From NCBI RefSeq assembly GCF_020886115.1, contig NZ_AP025185.1, positions 1,612,001-1,676,000 of the forward strand: DNA of 64,000 bases, read 5' to 3'. The notes under the pieces were generated by a model. It saw nothing but the letters and a program-made list of their open reading frames with translations, ran no database searches and was not told the DNA's origin. This document shows positions 50,608-58,993 of this stretch, piece by piece. Within the stretch, counting starts at the first letter, position 1, and the number at the start of each line of letters is the position of its first letter. The translations under genes and the position numbers were made by a program. This DNA comes from Flavobacterium ammonificans (GTDB lineage: Bacteria > Bacteroidota > Bacteroidia > Flavobacteriales > Flavobacteriaceae).

Positions 50608-53268
50608 TTAAAATCGATATTCCATTTTTAATAACACATATCTAGGCATTAATCGATATTCGGTTTGAGAAATGTTGATGTCTGAAATACTATAGTTTCT
50701 AAATTTCTCAGTGTTAAAAAGATTATTAGCTGACAAGAAAAGAGTTAGTTTATTATCTTTTATCACATAACGCGCTTCTAGATCCAAGAAATAATATTTA
50801 TTGTTTTTTTTGTCCAAATTGCCAAAAAAGTATCGTTCTGATTGTACTTGAATATTAAATTTATCATTAAGTATAAATGACAAATCTAAAAAACTCATAT
50901 TGTCTGTAAAACTATTTTTAATGGTTGTTTCAACCTCGTTGAAATTCCATTTTGATCCAATATGATAATTAAAAAACCCTCTAAAACCTGATCGTAATTC
51001 AAAACCATAATCAGTATTAAAGTTTTTTACTTCTCTTAAATTTGAACTATTTACAATGTTTTTAAAATTGGACTTTGTTGCTCCTAAATTGATTTTCAGG
51101 TTCGATTTTATTGGTTTAAAATAGCGGTCAATACTAGATGAAAAAGTCACAAACTCACGATCTTTGATGATTATTTTTTCAGATTGTGAATAATTTTGAG
51201 CAATAATAGAATTGGTACTGAAAAAATCATTGTTTTTGGAATACAAGAGAAAAGTATTAGCAAAAAACTTGTCGCCCCAACTGCCATAAGTATAATTTAA
51301 AATGGCACTTGATGAATTCAATTGATTAAACTCTTCTAACCCTTTTGAAAACGAACGGTAACCAGTTTGTATAAAACCTGAATATACGTCTAAAACACTT
51401 GCGTTTGTGGTATTATAAGAATAGGAACTAAGGATTTTATTGTTGTCGTTAATTTTCCATTCTATGCCAATTTTAGGCATTATAAAAAAAGGATTTTGAT
51501 TTGAACTCGTGTTGCTATTTACTAATTCATTGTATAATTGATGAAAATCGGATTGGGTTAATAAAGAAAATTTATTCAATTTAAAACGATATTTAGCTGA
51601 CAAATACAAATCGTTTGAAGTATAAATTAAATTGTTTTGATACCCATTTGGAAAAGCGAGATTATTTTCATTTTGATACAATTCAAAACGAGTATCTAAA
51701 TTATCAATTCGTAATTGATTACCAAATTTAATTTCCAGTAAATCACCGTTTTTCTTTTTGTTTAACAAATGTGCTTCAACGCCAAGAAATTCCATTTTAT
51801 TTTCGCTAAATTGTTTGGTGTTGTTAACGTTATTTGTAAATATGTTATTAAAAAGAGATTGATTTACAGAATAATTTTGAGGTGTTTTTTCGTTGATGTA
51901 CCTACCTGAAATCAAAAAAACTTTGTTATCCTTAAATTTATGGGTATAATTTATTTTTTGGTCAATTAATTCATTATTTGAATTTAATCTTTCATTTAAT
52001 ACATCATTGTTGAATAATAAATTACTTCTATTTTTTTCATTCGTTTTATTAAATTTCCCTGTATATTCTACTGTTTTTGTTTTTGAAATATCATAAGTCA
52101 AATCGATTTTTCCAAAACCTGTAAATTGTGTTTTACGACCTACTAAATCTTCAGTATTAGTAAATGTTGTTGTTCCAACCGAAAACGATTGAAAACTATT
52201 TCTAAAAAAATCAACTTCATCATTGTTAAAAAATCCAAGTGCTTTTAATTTTACCTTTTCAGATAATGTAAAAATACTATTTAAGGATACCATTTCAGCA
52301 TTGTTTAGATTCACTCTTTTTTGTTTTAGATTTGGGGTTTCGAAACCCAAACCTAATACTGTATTTGCTATTTGATTATCTCCTAAACTTGAGGGCTCAT
52401 CAAAACGATAGGGACGAATTAAGTGATTGATATCTCCAGTAGCATCTGTACCATTATTATTTAAATTTGTCAGAAAGTAATATTTATTTTTTTTTCCAAA
52501 ATTCATTAAATTGCTTCTGACCTCATATCTATTTTCAGTTGTAAAATTGTTACCCGCTTGAATATTACCAAACCAAACACGTTTTGCATCTTCTTTTAAT
52601 GTTAAATTCAAAGCTACTTTCTGGCTATTTTCTATACCTTTAAGGTGTTTATTGTTCGAATAGTTTTGATATAGTTCTACCTTGTCAATTGGGTTAACAG
52701 GCATGTTTTTAGTCAGGATTTTGTATCCTTTCTCAAATAAATCATCTCCATCTATCATCACTTTTTCAACTTCTTGATTCCCTACTTTGATGGTGCCATT
52801 TGCGTCAATATTTAAACCGGGTATTTTTTTTAGTAAATCTTCTACTACTTGTTCATTCCCTTGCTTGAAAGAATCTGCATTGAAAATGATAGTATCCTTT
52901 TTTATAGTAATTGGTTTTTTTGATTCAATTATTATTTCTTTGAGTTCTGTAACTTTTGAAGTTAATATAAAATCAATTGTCTTTATTTCGTTTTTGTTTT
53001 CAATACTAATCTCTTTGCTTTGTTGTTCAAAACCAATTGAAGAAGCAATTAAAACCAATTGACCTGTTTTTTCAGTTTTTAAACTGTATTTACCTAGTTC
53101 ATCTGTATAATTATATGTAATGATACTTCCAGTATTATCTTTTAAAATAACACTGGCAGAGATTATTGGCTCTTTTTTAGCGTCAATTATTGTCCCTTTA
53201 AAATAGTTTTGCCCATATGCAGAAAATGATAAAGAAGCTAAAATTAATAACAATGTTAATTTTCCCAT
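50608..53268 (-). CDS. outer-membrane TonB receptor-like barrel with carboxypeptidase-like N-terminal domain
   Basis: An 886-residue outer-membrane protein with a signal peptide (to about SAYGQ) and a carboxypeptidase-regulatory-like sandwich at about 22-105 (FKGTIIDAKKEPIISASVIL). A plug follows at about 130-230 (FKQGNEQVVEDLLKKIPGLN, VMIDGDDLFEKGYKILTKNM), then a long Asn-rich barrel ending LLKMEYRF with the usual terminal Phe. No SusD. It overlaps the GLPGLI gene start by 13 bp and is co-transcribed after it. Exported peptide or siderophore uptake is possible; nothing specific is visible. Confidence 0.9.
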   Translation of the reverse strand: MGKLTLLLILASLSFSAYGQNYFKGTIIDAKKEPIISASVILKDNTGSIITYNYTDELGKYSLKTEKTGQLVLIASSIGFEQQSKEISIENKNEIKTIDFILTSKVTELKEIIIESKKPITIKKDTIIFNADSFKQGNEQVVEDLLKKIPGLNIDANGTIKVGNQEVEKVMIDGDDLFEKGYKILTKNMPVNPIDKVELYQNYSNNKHLKGIENSQKVALNLTLKEDAKRVWFGNIQAGNNFTTENRYEVRSNLMNFGKKNKYYFLTNLNNNGTDATGDINHLIRPYRFDEPSSLGDNQIANTVLGLGFETPNLKQKRVNLNNAEMVSLNSIFTLSEKVKLKALGFFNNDEVDFFRNSFQSFSVGTTTFTNTEDLVGRKTQFTGFGKIDLTYDISKTKTVEYTGKFNKTNEKNRSNLLFNNDVLNERLNSNNELIDQKINYTHKFKDNKVFLISGRYINEKTPQNYSVNQSLFNNIFTNNVNNTKQFSENKMEFLGVEAHLLNKKKNGDLLEIKFGNQLRIDNLDTRFELYQNENNLAFPNGYQNNLIYTSNDLYLSAKYRFKLNKFSLLTQSDFHQLYNELVNSNTSSNQNPFFIMPKIGIEWKINDNNKILSSYSYNTTNASVLDVYSGFIQTGYRSFSKGLEEFNQLNSSSAILNYTYGSWGDKFFANTFLLYSKNNDFFSTNSIIAQNYSQSEKIIIKDREFVTFSSSIDRYFKPIKSNLKINLGATKSNFKNIVNSSNLREVKNFNTDYGFELRSGFRGFFNYHIGSKWNFNEVETTIKNSFTDNMSFLDLSFILNDKFNIQVQSERYFFGNLDKKNNKYYFLDLEARYVIKDNKLTLFLSANNLFNTEKFRNYSISDINISQTEYRLMPRYVLLKMEYRF

Positions 53269-53987
53269 TCAAATTTAATTTCAAGCCCATTTCTTTCGAC
53301 TTTTATTGTTTGAGTTTCTGTTCCCCTTGGTAATTGAGAATCAATATTACCCATAATGTTATCGTAGCGTAATTCAACATATTTTTTTAAATCAATTTTT
53401 TTATAAAGACTAATTTCATTGGGAAATATTATTTCTTTATTTGTAAACTTTATTTGAGTTACTCCCCAATAATATCTATTTGTATCATCATATATTTCCA
53501 TAATTAATCCAGGCAAACCATTAAATTTCCATGGTCCCATTTGAATTGGATATTCTAGAGAGTACCAAGCTGTGTAATTTCGACCTCTAAAATTTGTAGT
53601 TGCTTTGTAACAAATATAATTATCAATTTTTTTTGTTATTTCTGATTTGAGTTCCCATTTTATTTTTGGAACATTTTCAAAAACAATATAAGTTTCGTTA
53701 TTGATTTTTTCTTTAAAAATTAATGAATCATTTTTGAAGTCAGTTATAATATAACGTTCTACATCTTTCTGAATTACATTTATTTGATTAGCTTCTTGTT
53801 GAAAATCTGATTTTAGATTACTTTTAGAAATATTAAAAACTGATTTTTTTTGTTTTAAATCTAATAATAAGGTTCCATTTTTTTCATTGTATATTTCTGT
53901 ATTGTATTTGATTATATAATTAATTTCTATATTATTTTGTCCAAAAGCGGATTGAAGAAAAAAAAGTGTAAAAATGATGTATTTCAC
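53256..53987 (-). CDS. GLPGLI family secreted protein
   Basis: A 243-residue protein with a signal peptide (cleavage near SAFGQ) and the family signature WKFNGLPGLIMEIYD at about residue 155, preceded by YTAWYSLEYPIQMGPW. GLPGLI proteins are found almost only in Bacteroidetes, usually beside TonB-type receptors, as here. Function unknown. The downstream TonB gene overlaps its 3' end by 13 bp. Confidence 0.9.
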   Translation of the reverse strand: MKYIIFTLFFLQSAFGQNNIEINYIIKYNTEIYNEKNGTLLLDLKQKKSVFNISKSNLKSDFQQEANQINVIQKDVERYIITDFKNDSLIFKEKINNETYIVFENVPKIKWELKSEITKKIDNYICYKATTNFRGRNYTAWYSLEYPIQMGPWKFNGLPGLIMEIYDDTNRYYWGVTQIKFTNKEIIFPNEISLYKKIDLKKYVELRYDNIMGNIDSQLPRGTETQTIKVERNGLEIKFEWEN

Positions 53988-54059
53988 GTGTGATAAATTT
54001 CTAGTTAGTATTATATTGGCATCTAAATTGATGATGCCAATATAATTAATAATTTGTTA

Positions 54060-54359
54060 TTATGCTTGTTGTAATACGTAACTTAATCTTACTGCATCTA
54101 ACCAAGTTTGACATTCTGATTCACTTGCCACATTGTAAAATGTATGTATTTTTGTTGTAGTGAGTTCACCATCGGCATTGTAAATTCTAACTGTTACAGT
54201 ACAAGTACCAATTAATTCATCTTTTAATAATTTTGAATCAATTGAATAAGTATCAACAGTTGTAACTACATTGTTTAATAATTTCGATTGATTAGAGCTA
54301 GTTGCAAAAGCCAAACTACCAATCAATAATAACGTAAAAGTTAGAAATAATTTTTTCAT
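54060..54359 (-). CDS. small secreted protein, 99 residues
   Basis: Signal peptide (FLTFTLLLIGSLAFATS) followed by a short beta-rich domain: SKLLKDELIGTCTVTVRIYN, TTTKIHTFYNVASESECQTW, and a C-terminal amphipathic helix LDAVRLSYVLQQA. Two Cys residues could form a disulfide in the periplasm. First complete gene of the small-ORF/GLPGLI/TonB block. A nested hairpin occupies its leader (54380-54422). No family recognised. Confidence 0.72.
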   Translation of the reverse strand: MKKLFLTFTLLLIGSLAFATSSNQSKLLNNVVTTVDTYSIDSKLLKDELIGTCTVTVRIYNADGELTTTKIHTFYNVASESECQTWLDAVRLSYVLQQA

Positions 54360-54379
54360 ACTAAATAATTTTTTGCTCG

Positions 54380-54422
54380 AATCTTTGCAAGAGCTTCCGG
54401 CTCGTTAAGGCAGTCAAAGATT
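54380..54422 (-). promoter_or_regulatory. nested hairpin in the leader of the small secreted-protein gene
   Basis: On the minus strand AATCTTTG pairs with CAAAGATT, enclosing GAGC paired with GCTC. It ends 20 bases before the ATG at 54359. There is no T-run, so it is more likely a translation or stability element than a terminator. Confidence 0.4.
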
Positions 54423-54479
54423 TTCTGCGGTTGTTTTCCACTATGGAGTTTCTGCCCGTTACAAGTTTTTTTTATCTGG

Positions 54480-54626
54480 TTAAGTGCTATTTCGATTTGA
54501 TTTAAATGCCATTATGTTGGCTGAACATTGAAAACTTTCACGAACCTTGATAGTGTTATTTCTTGAAACATCCCAAATATCGCTTGGCGTGATTCGGATT
54601 GTAAACATGCTTTCATCTACTTTCAT
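54480..54626 (-). CDS. 48-residue ORF at the head of the TonB block
   Basis: Reads MKVDESMFTIRITPSDIWDV and continues to SNRNST. It starts about 31 bases after the expected transcription start of ACCGTAA-box promoter 3 and would be the first frame on that transcript. It has mixed charge and one Cys, with no signal peptide. Otherwise 54423-54663 shows no gene. Whether it is translated is unknown. Confidence 0.35.
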   Translation of the reverse strand: MKVDESMFTIRITPSDIWDVSRNNTIKVRESFQCSANIMAFKSNRNST

Positions 54627-54663
54627 TTTTTTTAGAAGATTTATTGGCATTGATTTACAATTA

Positions 54664-54722
54664 CAAACCTAAACTCGTTTTTTAATTTAATTTTACGGGT
54701 TTTCAAGGTTGTTTTTACGGTT
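54664..54722 (-). promoter_or_regulatory. ACCGTAA-box promoter 3, upstream of the TonB block
   Basis: On the minus strand AACCGTAAA (54722-54714) and ACCCGTAAA (54700-54692) are 22 bp apart, and TAGGTTTG at 54671-54664, an exact -7 consensus, follows the second CGTAA by 21 bp. This is the strongest of the three paired sites. Confidence 0.62.
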
Positions 54723-54831
54723 TATTCATGGTGGGGATCTAAAGAGTACGGTTTGGATTTTTTCAATTAAGATTAATAATAAATACTGCACTTGTGGAGT
54801 GAAATCTATATAGGTTTATATGTACTTGAAA

Positions 54832-55503
54832 TTAACTAAGACTGCTTAGTAATCCCATTTTTTTAACGCGTTCAATGAGTTCGGCATCGGAGCCTCCTTC
54901 AAAGATGAGTTGCCTTTTTAAGTTGGCTTTTCTTTTTTCAATTGTACTCAGGGAAAGGGGAATGTAATTTACTAAATCTTTGGTTTTGAGTCCTTCGGCT
55001 ATCAATTGTACTATTTTGCTATCGTGTTCGTCCCAATGAATATTTTTAACGACAAACTCCTTTTGCGCTTCCATAATGGATGTGGTGTAAAAGGTTTCTT
55101 TCTTTAAGATGGCTTCCATAATAGTAGGGAAGCTTCTGTAATTGATATCGTTTTTTGAAATAAAACCTATTGGATTGAGTGTTTTTACAATTCGGTTGAC
55201 CCAAACAGGTTCGCTGTGCATCGAAATGATAATGATGCTACAGTTGGGAAATTGTTTTTGTACCAGGCTTCCAATTTCATCACCCGATCGTAGGTTCATT
55301 TCTTCGTATGGAGGCAGACTTACATCAATAAAAGCTATGTCTAAAGGTATTTCGCTAGCCTTTAGTGCGTTTACTTTGTCATAGGCTTCTTTGCAATTGT
55401 AAGCCAAATGAAAGTTGGAATTCTTGTTGCTTTCGATTGCGGATAAAAGTGCCACATAACTGTCTACAATGAGCGGATGGTCGTCTACAATAAGAATGTT
55501 CAT
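54832..55503 (-). CDS. NarL-type response regulator
   Basis: A 223-residue regulator. The receiver begins NILIVDDHPLIVDSYVALL (acidic pair DD), the phosphoacceptor Asp is in IAFIDVSLPP and the conserved Lys in IGFISKNDINY. The LuxR-type HTH is in IVQLIAEGLKTKDLVNYIPL and SLSTIEKRKANLKRQL. The natural partner is the TPR histidine kinase encoded at 56880, separated from it by the LytTR gene and a small lipoprotein gene. It has its own promoter with one ACCGTAA box. Part of its 3' end is duplicated at 50464-50591. Confidence 0.92.
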   Translation of the reverse strand: MNILIVDDHPLIVDSYVALLSAIESNKNSNFHLAYNCKEAYDKVNALKASEIPLDIAFIDVSLPPYEEMNLRSGDEIGSLVQKQFPNCSIIIISMHSEPVWVNRIVKTLNPIGFISKNDINYRSFPTIMEAILKKETFYTTSIMEAQKEFVVKNIHWDEHDSKIVQLIAEGLKTKDLVNYIPLSLSTIEKRKANLKRQLIFEGGSDAELIERVKKMGLLSSLS

Positions 55504-55554
55504 TATACAATGGTTTGGTTCGCGAATGATTTAGATTTGGGAACTAAAACGTTC

Positions 55555-55589
55555 CAAACCTAATCAAAAAATATTGAAAAGATTACGGT
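55555..55589 (-). promoter_or_regulatory. ACCGTAA-box promoter 4 (response-regulator gene)
   Basis: On the minus strand ACCGTAATC lies 20 bp (measured from CGTAA) upstream of TAGGTTTG at 55562-55555, an exact -7 consensus, 52 bases before the ATG at 55503. The box is one half of the palindrome TTACGGTTTAACCGTAA at 55583-55599. Confidence 0.6.
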
Positions 55590-55590
55590 T

Positions 55591-55628
55591 TAACCGTAAA
55601 ATTAGGTTTTAAAGCCTATTTACATTGC
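55591..55628 (+). promoter_or_regulatory. ACCGTAA-box promoter 5 (LytTR gene)
   Basis: The other half of the palindrome, AACCGTAAA, is followed after 21 bp (from CGTAA) by TACATTGC at 55621-55628, a two-mismatch -7 element. The LytTR ATG at 55637 is only 8 bases further, so the transcript would be nearly leaderless. Confidence 0.42.
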
Positions 55629-55636
55629 AAACAAAA

Positions 55637-56353
55637 ATGCAATTTTCGTATGTACTTATTGATGGATCCCAAGTCATTGAGCCTACATTAGAATTGATTA
55701 AAGCGCACGATGCTTTTTTGTGTGTGGCCGTTTGTGCCAATCGAACCGAGGGCATCAATAAAATATTGGAATTGAAGCCCGATGTTGTTTTTATGCACCT
55801 AGACGGATTGTCTACTCCAGATGAAGACGCAATACGACTTTCTTTATTGAGTGAATTGCATGAGTTTTTGGATGTAATGCCTACTATAATCGTTTTGAGT
55901 AGTTCGAAAGAACAAGCATTTGATGCCTATCAGCGGGGCGTGTATGGCTATTTGTTGCATCCAGTAGACCCGAATGAGTTGCGCAAATGCTTGTTTCGTT
56001 TTCAAAAGACCCACCAGGCTTTGTATGCCGATAAAATTGCTATCAAATCCAATGGTGATTACCATTTTATTACCACGCGGGATATTGTCTATTTGAAAGC
56101 CGATAATAATACGACCGATTTTTATTTGCAATCCGGAAAGGTCATTACGGCTTTTAAGACCTTGAAACATTTTGAGCAATTGTTACCTTTTTATTTCTTT
56201 CGAATTCACCACAGCTACGTTATTAATGTGGGTCATGTAAGTCGGATTAACTTGGGTAAAAACCAGTGCTATCTGTTGAACAATGAGATTGCCTTACCTT
56301 TTTCCAGAACCTATAAAGAAGCTATAGATACGATTATCATTCGGATTTCCTGA
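55637..56353 (+). CDS. LytTR-type transcription regulator with degenerate receiver
   Basis: A 238-residue regulator; the start is ATG at 55637 (MQFSYVLIDG), four codons inside a frame that opens with TTG. The N-terminal part keeps the receiver fold (KPDVVFMHLDGLSTP, PTIIVLSSSKEQAF and KP-like HPVDPNE), but the phosphoacceptor Asp position is His in VVFMHLD. The LytTR DNA-binding domain occupies about 140-238 (IAIKSNGDYHFITTRDIVYL, RIHHSYVINVGHVSRI). LytTR domains bind paired direct repeats about two helical turns apart, which fits the ACCGTAA pairs in this window. Confidence 0.88.
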   Translation: MQFSYVLIDGSQVIEPTLELIKAHDAFLCVAVCANRTEGINKILELKPDVVFMHLDGLSTPDEDAIRLSLLSELHEFLDVMPTIIVLSSSKEQAFDAYQRGVYGYLLHPVDPNELRKCLFRFQKTHQALYADKIAIKSNGDYHFITTRDIVYLKADNNTTDFYLQSGKVITAFKTLKHFEQLLPFYFFRIHHSYVINVGHVSRINLGKNQCYLLNNEIALPFSRTYKEAIDTIIIRIS

Positions 56354-56455
56354 ACCCATTTTGTCAGTTACTCGCAAAAGCGGTTGAGTTACTACAGTTG
56401 GTTTAGCAGTTGCTAATCAGGGGTTTATTTCGTTTTTTTTACTGCATGCACTTGG

Positions 56456-56463
56456 TATATTTG
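56456..56463 (+). promoter_or_regulatory. TATATTTG -7 element upstream of the small lipoprotein gene
   Basis: Exact TAnnTTTG match. It would give a long leader of about 160 nt before the ATG at 56634. The rest of 56354-56633 shows no gene. Confidence 0.45.
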
Positions 56464-56633
56464 GCTTATCCAATCAATGGAATTAAAGCTTTAGTGGTTG
56501 TTTTTAGCGTAGGGTAAGGATGCTAAAAACGGCTCTGAGAATGACCGCCCTTCTTTTCAGAATAATCAATTGAATCGCTGCGCCCAGAAGGCTTGGCTAG
56601 GATGTTATTTCTAATCCTTAAAAATGATTTATT

Positions 56634-56822
56634 ATGAAAACCCCAATTGTATCGAAATTTATTTTATTGTTTGTTTTTAGTATTGTTTTACAATCGTGTA
56701 CAGCGGATTCTTTACCTGGAGACCCAGCAGCTAGTGCTGAAAAGACCGTGGTCAAGCCAACGAATGTGAGTTCGGAGGTTGCTGCGGATGATAGGCAGCC
56801 AAATACTCCAAAATTAAGATAA
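56634..56822 (+). CDS. small lipoprotein, 62 residues
   Basis: A lipobox (FVFSIVLQSC, Cys at residue 22) follows a hydrophobic signal. The mature part is only about 40 residues, polar and Pro/Asp-rich (TADSLPGDPAASAEKT), ending NTPKLR. It sits between the LytTR regulator and the histidine kinase and has its own terminator. A sensor accessory or signal-related role is a guess from position. Confidence 0.65.
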   Translation: MKTPIVSKFILLFVFSIVLQSCTADSLPGDPAASAEKTVVKPTNVSSEVAADDRQPNTPKLR

Positions 56823-56824
56823 TT

Positions 56825-56857
56825 AAAAAAGACTATGTTTATGCGTAGTCTTTTTTG
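56825..56857 (+). terminator. terminator after the small lipoprotein gene
   Basis: AAAAAAGACTA pairs with TAGTCTTTTTT, a stem followed by a T-run that merges into the next promoter. Confidence 0.8.
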
Positions 56858-56859
56858 TT

Positions 56860-56867
56860 TATTTTTG
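56860..56867 (+). promoter_or_regulatory. TATTTTTG -7 element of the histidine kinase gene
   Basis: Exact TAnnTTTG match, 12 bases before the TTG start at 56880; the transcript leader would be only a few bases. Confidence 0.5.
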
Positions 56868-56879
56868 AAATAAAAATCA

Positions 56880-58856
56880 TTGAAAAAACTAATAAATTTA
56901 ATTTTATTTATTCTGTTCTTCTCTTGTTCCAAAAGAGAAAATAATTCTTTAAGCACAACTATTTTTCAGACACCTCAATACATTGCCTTTGATGTTGATA
57001 AAAAAATTACTTTTTTAGATTCTTTAAATAACTCTATAATTGAATTGCCTCAAACAGTTTCCTCTGTAAATTATCTCTTTGATTTGTCAACCGAGTATTA
57101 TTATCTCAATCAAAATTTTAAATCTCTTGATGTTAGTAGAAAAGCGTTGTTAATATCTAATTCGCTCCATGATACTTTGTCAATTGCAAAATCTTATAAT
57201 TACATTGGAGATGCGTATGAACAAGATCATAAAGACAGTGCATTCTATTATTATAGAAAAGCAGAAAAGTTATATCAAATATTAGGAAACGATGAATTAA
57301 TAGGTAAAATGCTTTTTAATAAAGGGTATATTTTATTTTATGAAGGAAACTATACTGAAAGTGAAATTGAATTTTCAAATTCTCTTCAATTTTTGAAGTA
57401 TAGTTCTAACCATGAGTTATTGTATACTGTTTACAATATGATGGGCTGTACACTCGAGAGATTGGATGATAATGAAAATGCACTTAAATACTTTGGTTAT
57501 GCTAAAAATGAATTAAAACTATTAAAAACATCTAATACTTTTAAATATAAACTCACTTTATCTGTAAATATTGCTAATGTTTATGATAAAAGAAATGAGT
57601 TTGATAAATCAGTAAAAGAATTAAACTCTGTTTTAAATGATGGTATTGCAAAAAAATGGCCTAGTGATTATGCCAATGTGTTAGGCAATCTTGGTTATTC
57701 AAAAATGAAAAGTGGTGATTTAAAAAATGCCAAGCCCTTATTATTAAAAGCCTATAACATTTCATTAAAAAATGATACAGAGAGTAATGTTTTATATAAA
57801 ATTATAAATCTTGCTGAATATTATTTAAAAGTTAAAGACACTACAAAATCACGAGATTATTTGAATAGGGCATTGGTTTTAGAGAATAAGATCAAAGCGA
57901 GTAATGAATTGAAATTAGTTTATGATTTACTCTCAAAAGCGGAACCTCAACGTGATTCCTATTATAAAGGAAAGATTATTCGGCTAACGGATAGTCTTGC
58001 TGTTGTCCAACGCAAAAACAGAAACAAGTACGCTCGCATTGAATACGAAACCGCTGTGGTGGAGGATGCGAATAAAGAATTGAGCAGTAAGAATTTGTAT
58101 TTGATTTTTGGCGTGGTGGTTTTGGTGGCTGCTTTGGGTGTTCGTTATGTGATAGGCCAGCGTAAAGAGATTGCCTACAGAAAGCAATTGCAAGCGGCCG
58201 AGTTGGAGTTGTTTGATTTGATGCGTTCTTCGCAAGTTGCGCTCAATAGCGCTAGGGAAGAGGAGCAGAATCGGATTTCGAGGGAGTTGCACGATAATGT
58301 GATGAATAAATTGTACGGCACCCGATTGCAGTTGGGCATGCTTAATTCTCCCTCTATTCCAGATGTTGAGGTCAAACGATTGGAACAAATAGACGTCCTA
58401 CAGACTATTGAGCAGGATATTAGAGCGATTTCTCATGATTTGCATACTGATGTTGTGGCTTCGCACTTTGATTATCCTGTCTTGTTGGCACAATGCGTAC
58501 AACAGCTTAGCGCAACGACCCAAACGAATTTGCATTTGGATTGTGCTGCTGGGATTGATTGGGAGGCAGTTTCCGGTTTGGTAAAAATTACGCTCTACAG
58601 AATGGTACAAGAGGCCTTGTCTAATGTGGTTAAATATGCCGCAGCAACCGACTGTCATATTACTATTGGTCAAGCTGATGCTAGTTCATTATTACTGACT
58701 GTAAGTGATACAGGAAAAGGTTTTGATTTGGCTACCGCTTCTTCTGGAATTGGACTTAAGAATATGCGGGATAGGGCTCGATTGGTTAAGGCTGATTTTC
58801 GTATTGAAAGTGCTGTAGGGCAGGGGACTCGTATTGAATGTAAGTTTGTTATTTAG
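56880..58856 (+). CDS. TPR-containing sensor histidine kinase (NarX/HisKA_3 type)
   Basis: A 658-residue sensor kinase starting at TTG 56880; a TAA nine bases upstream excludes a longer form. The N-terminal signal with lipobox (LFFSCSKRE) exports a long TPR domain at about 70-350 (YNYIGDAYEQDHKDSAFYYY, KMLFNKGYILFYEGNYTESE, and similar). A transmembrane helix spans about 405-424. The dimerisation/phosphoacceptor helix has EEEQNRISRELHDNVMNKLY with His471. The ATPase domain has VKYAAATDC, VSDTGKGFD and GIGLKNMRDRA. It probably phosphorylates the NarL-type regulator at 54832. Confidence 0.92.
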   Translation: MKKLINLILFILFFSCSKRENNSLSTTIFQTPQYIAFDVDKKITFLDSLNNSIIELPQTVSSVNYLFDLSTEYYYLNQNFKSLDVSRKALLISNSLHDTLSIAKSYNYIGDAYEQDHKDSAFYYYRKAEKLYQILGNDELIGKMLFNKGYILFYEGNYTESEIEFSNSLQFLKYSSNHELLYTVYNMMGCTLERLDDNENALKYFGYAKNELKLLKTSNTFKYKLTLSVNIANVYDKRNEFDKSVKELNSVLNDGIAKKWPSDYANVLGNLGYSKMKSGDLKNAKPLLLKAYNISLKNDTESNVLYKIINLAEYYLKVKDTTKSRDYLNRALVLENKIKASNELKLVYDLLSKAEPQRDSYYKGKIIRLTDSLAVVQRKNRNKYARIEYETAVVEDANKELSSKNLYLIFGVVVLVAALGVRYVIGQRKEIAYRKQLQAAELELFDLMRSSQVALNSAREEEQNRISRELHDNVMNKLYGTRLQLGMLNSPSIPDVEVKRLEQIDVLQTIEQDIRAISHDLHTDVVASHFDYPVLLAQCVQQLSATTQTNLHLDCAAGIDWEAVSGLVKITLYRMVQEALSNVVKYAAATDCHITIGQADASSLLLTVSDTGKGFDLATASSGIGLKNMRDRARLVKADFRIESAVGQGTRIECKFVI

Positions 58857-58993
58857 GAAGGTTTATATACTACTTTAATTAAAAGAAACTATTTTATTGT
58901 TATCAAATTTTTAACTCAAGATCTTAAATTCATTTCTATGAACATAGTTTTTTTTAAAAACTATCTATTTAATACATCTTATTTATTTTAAAA

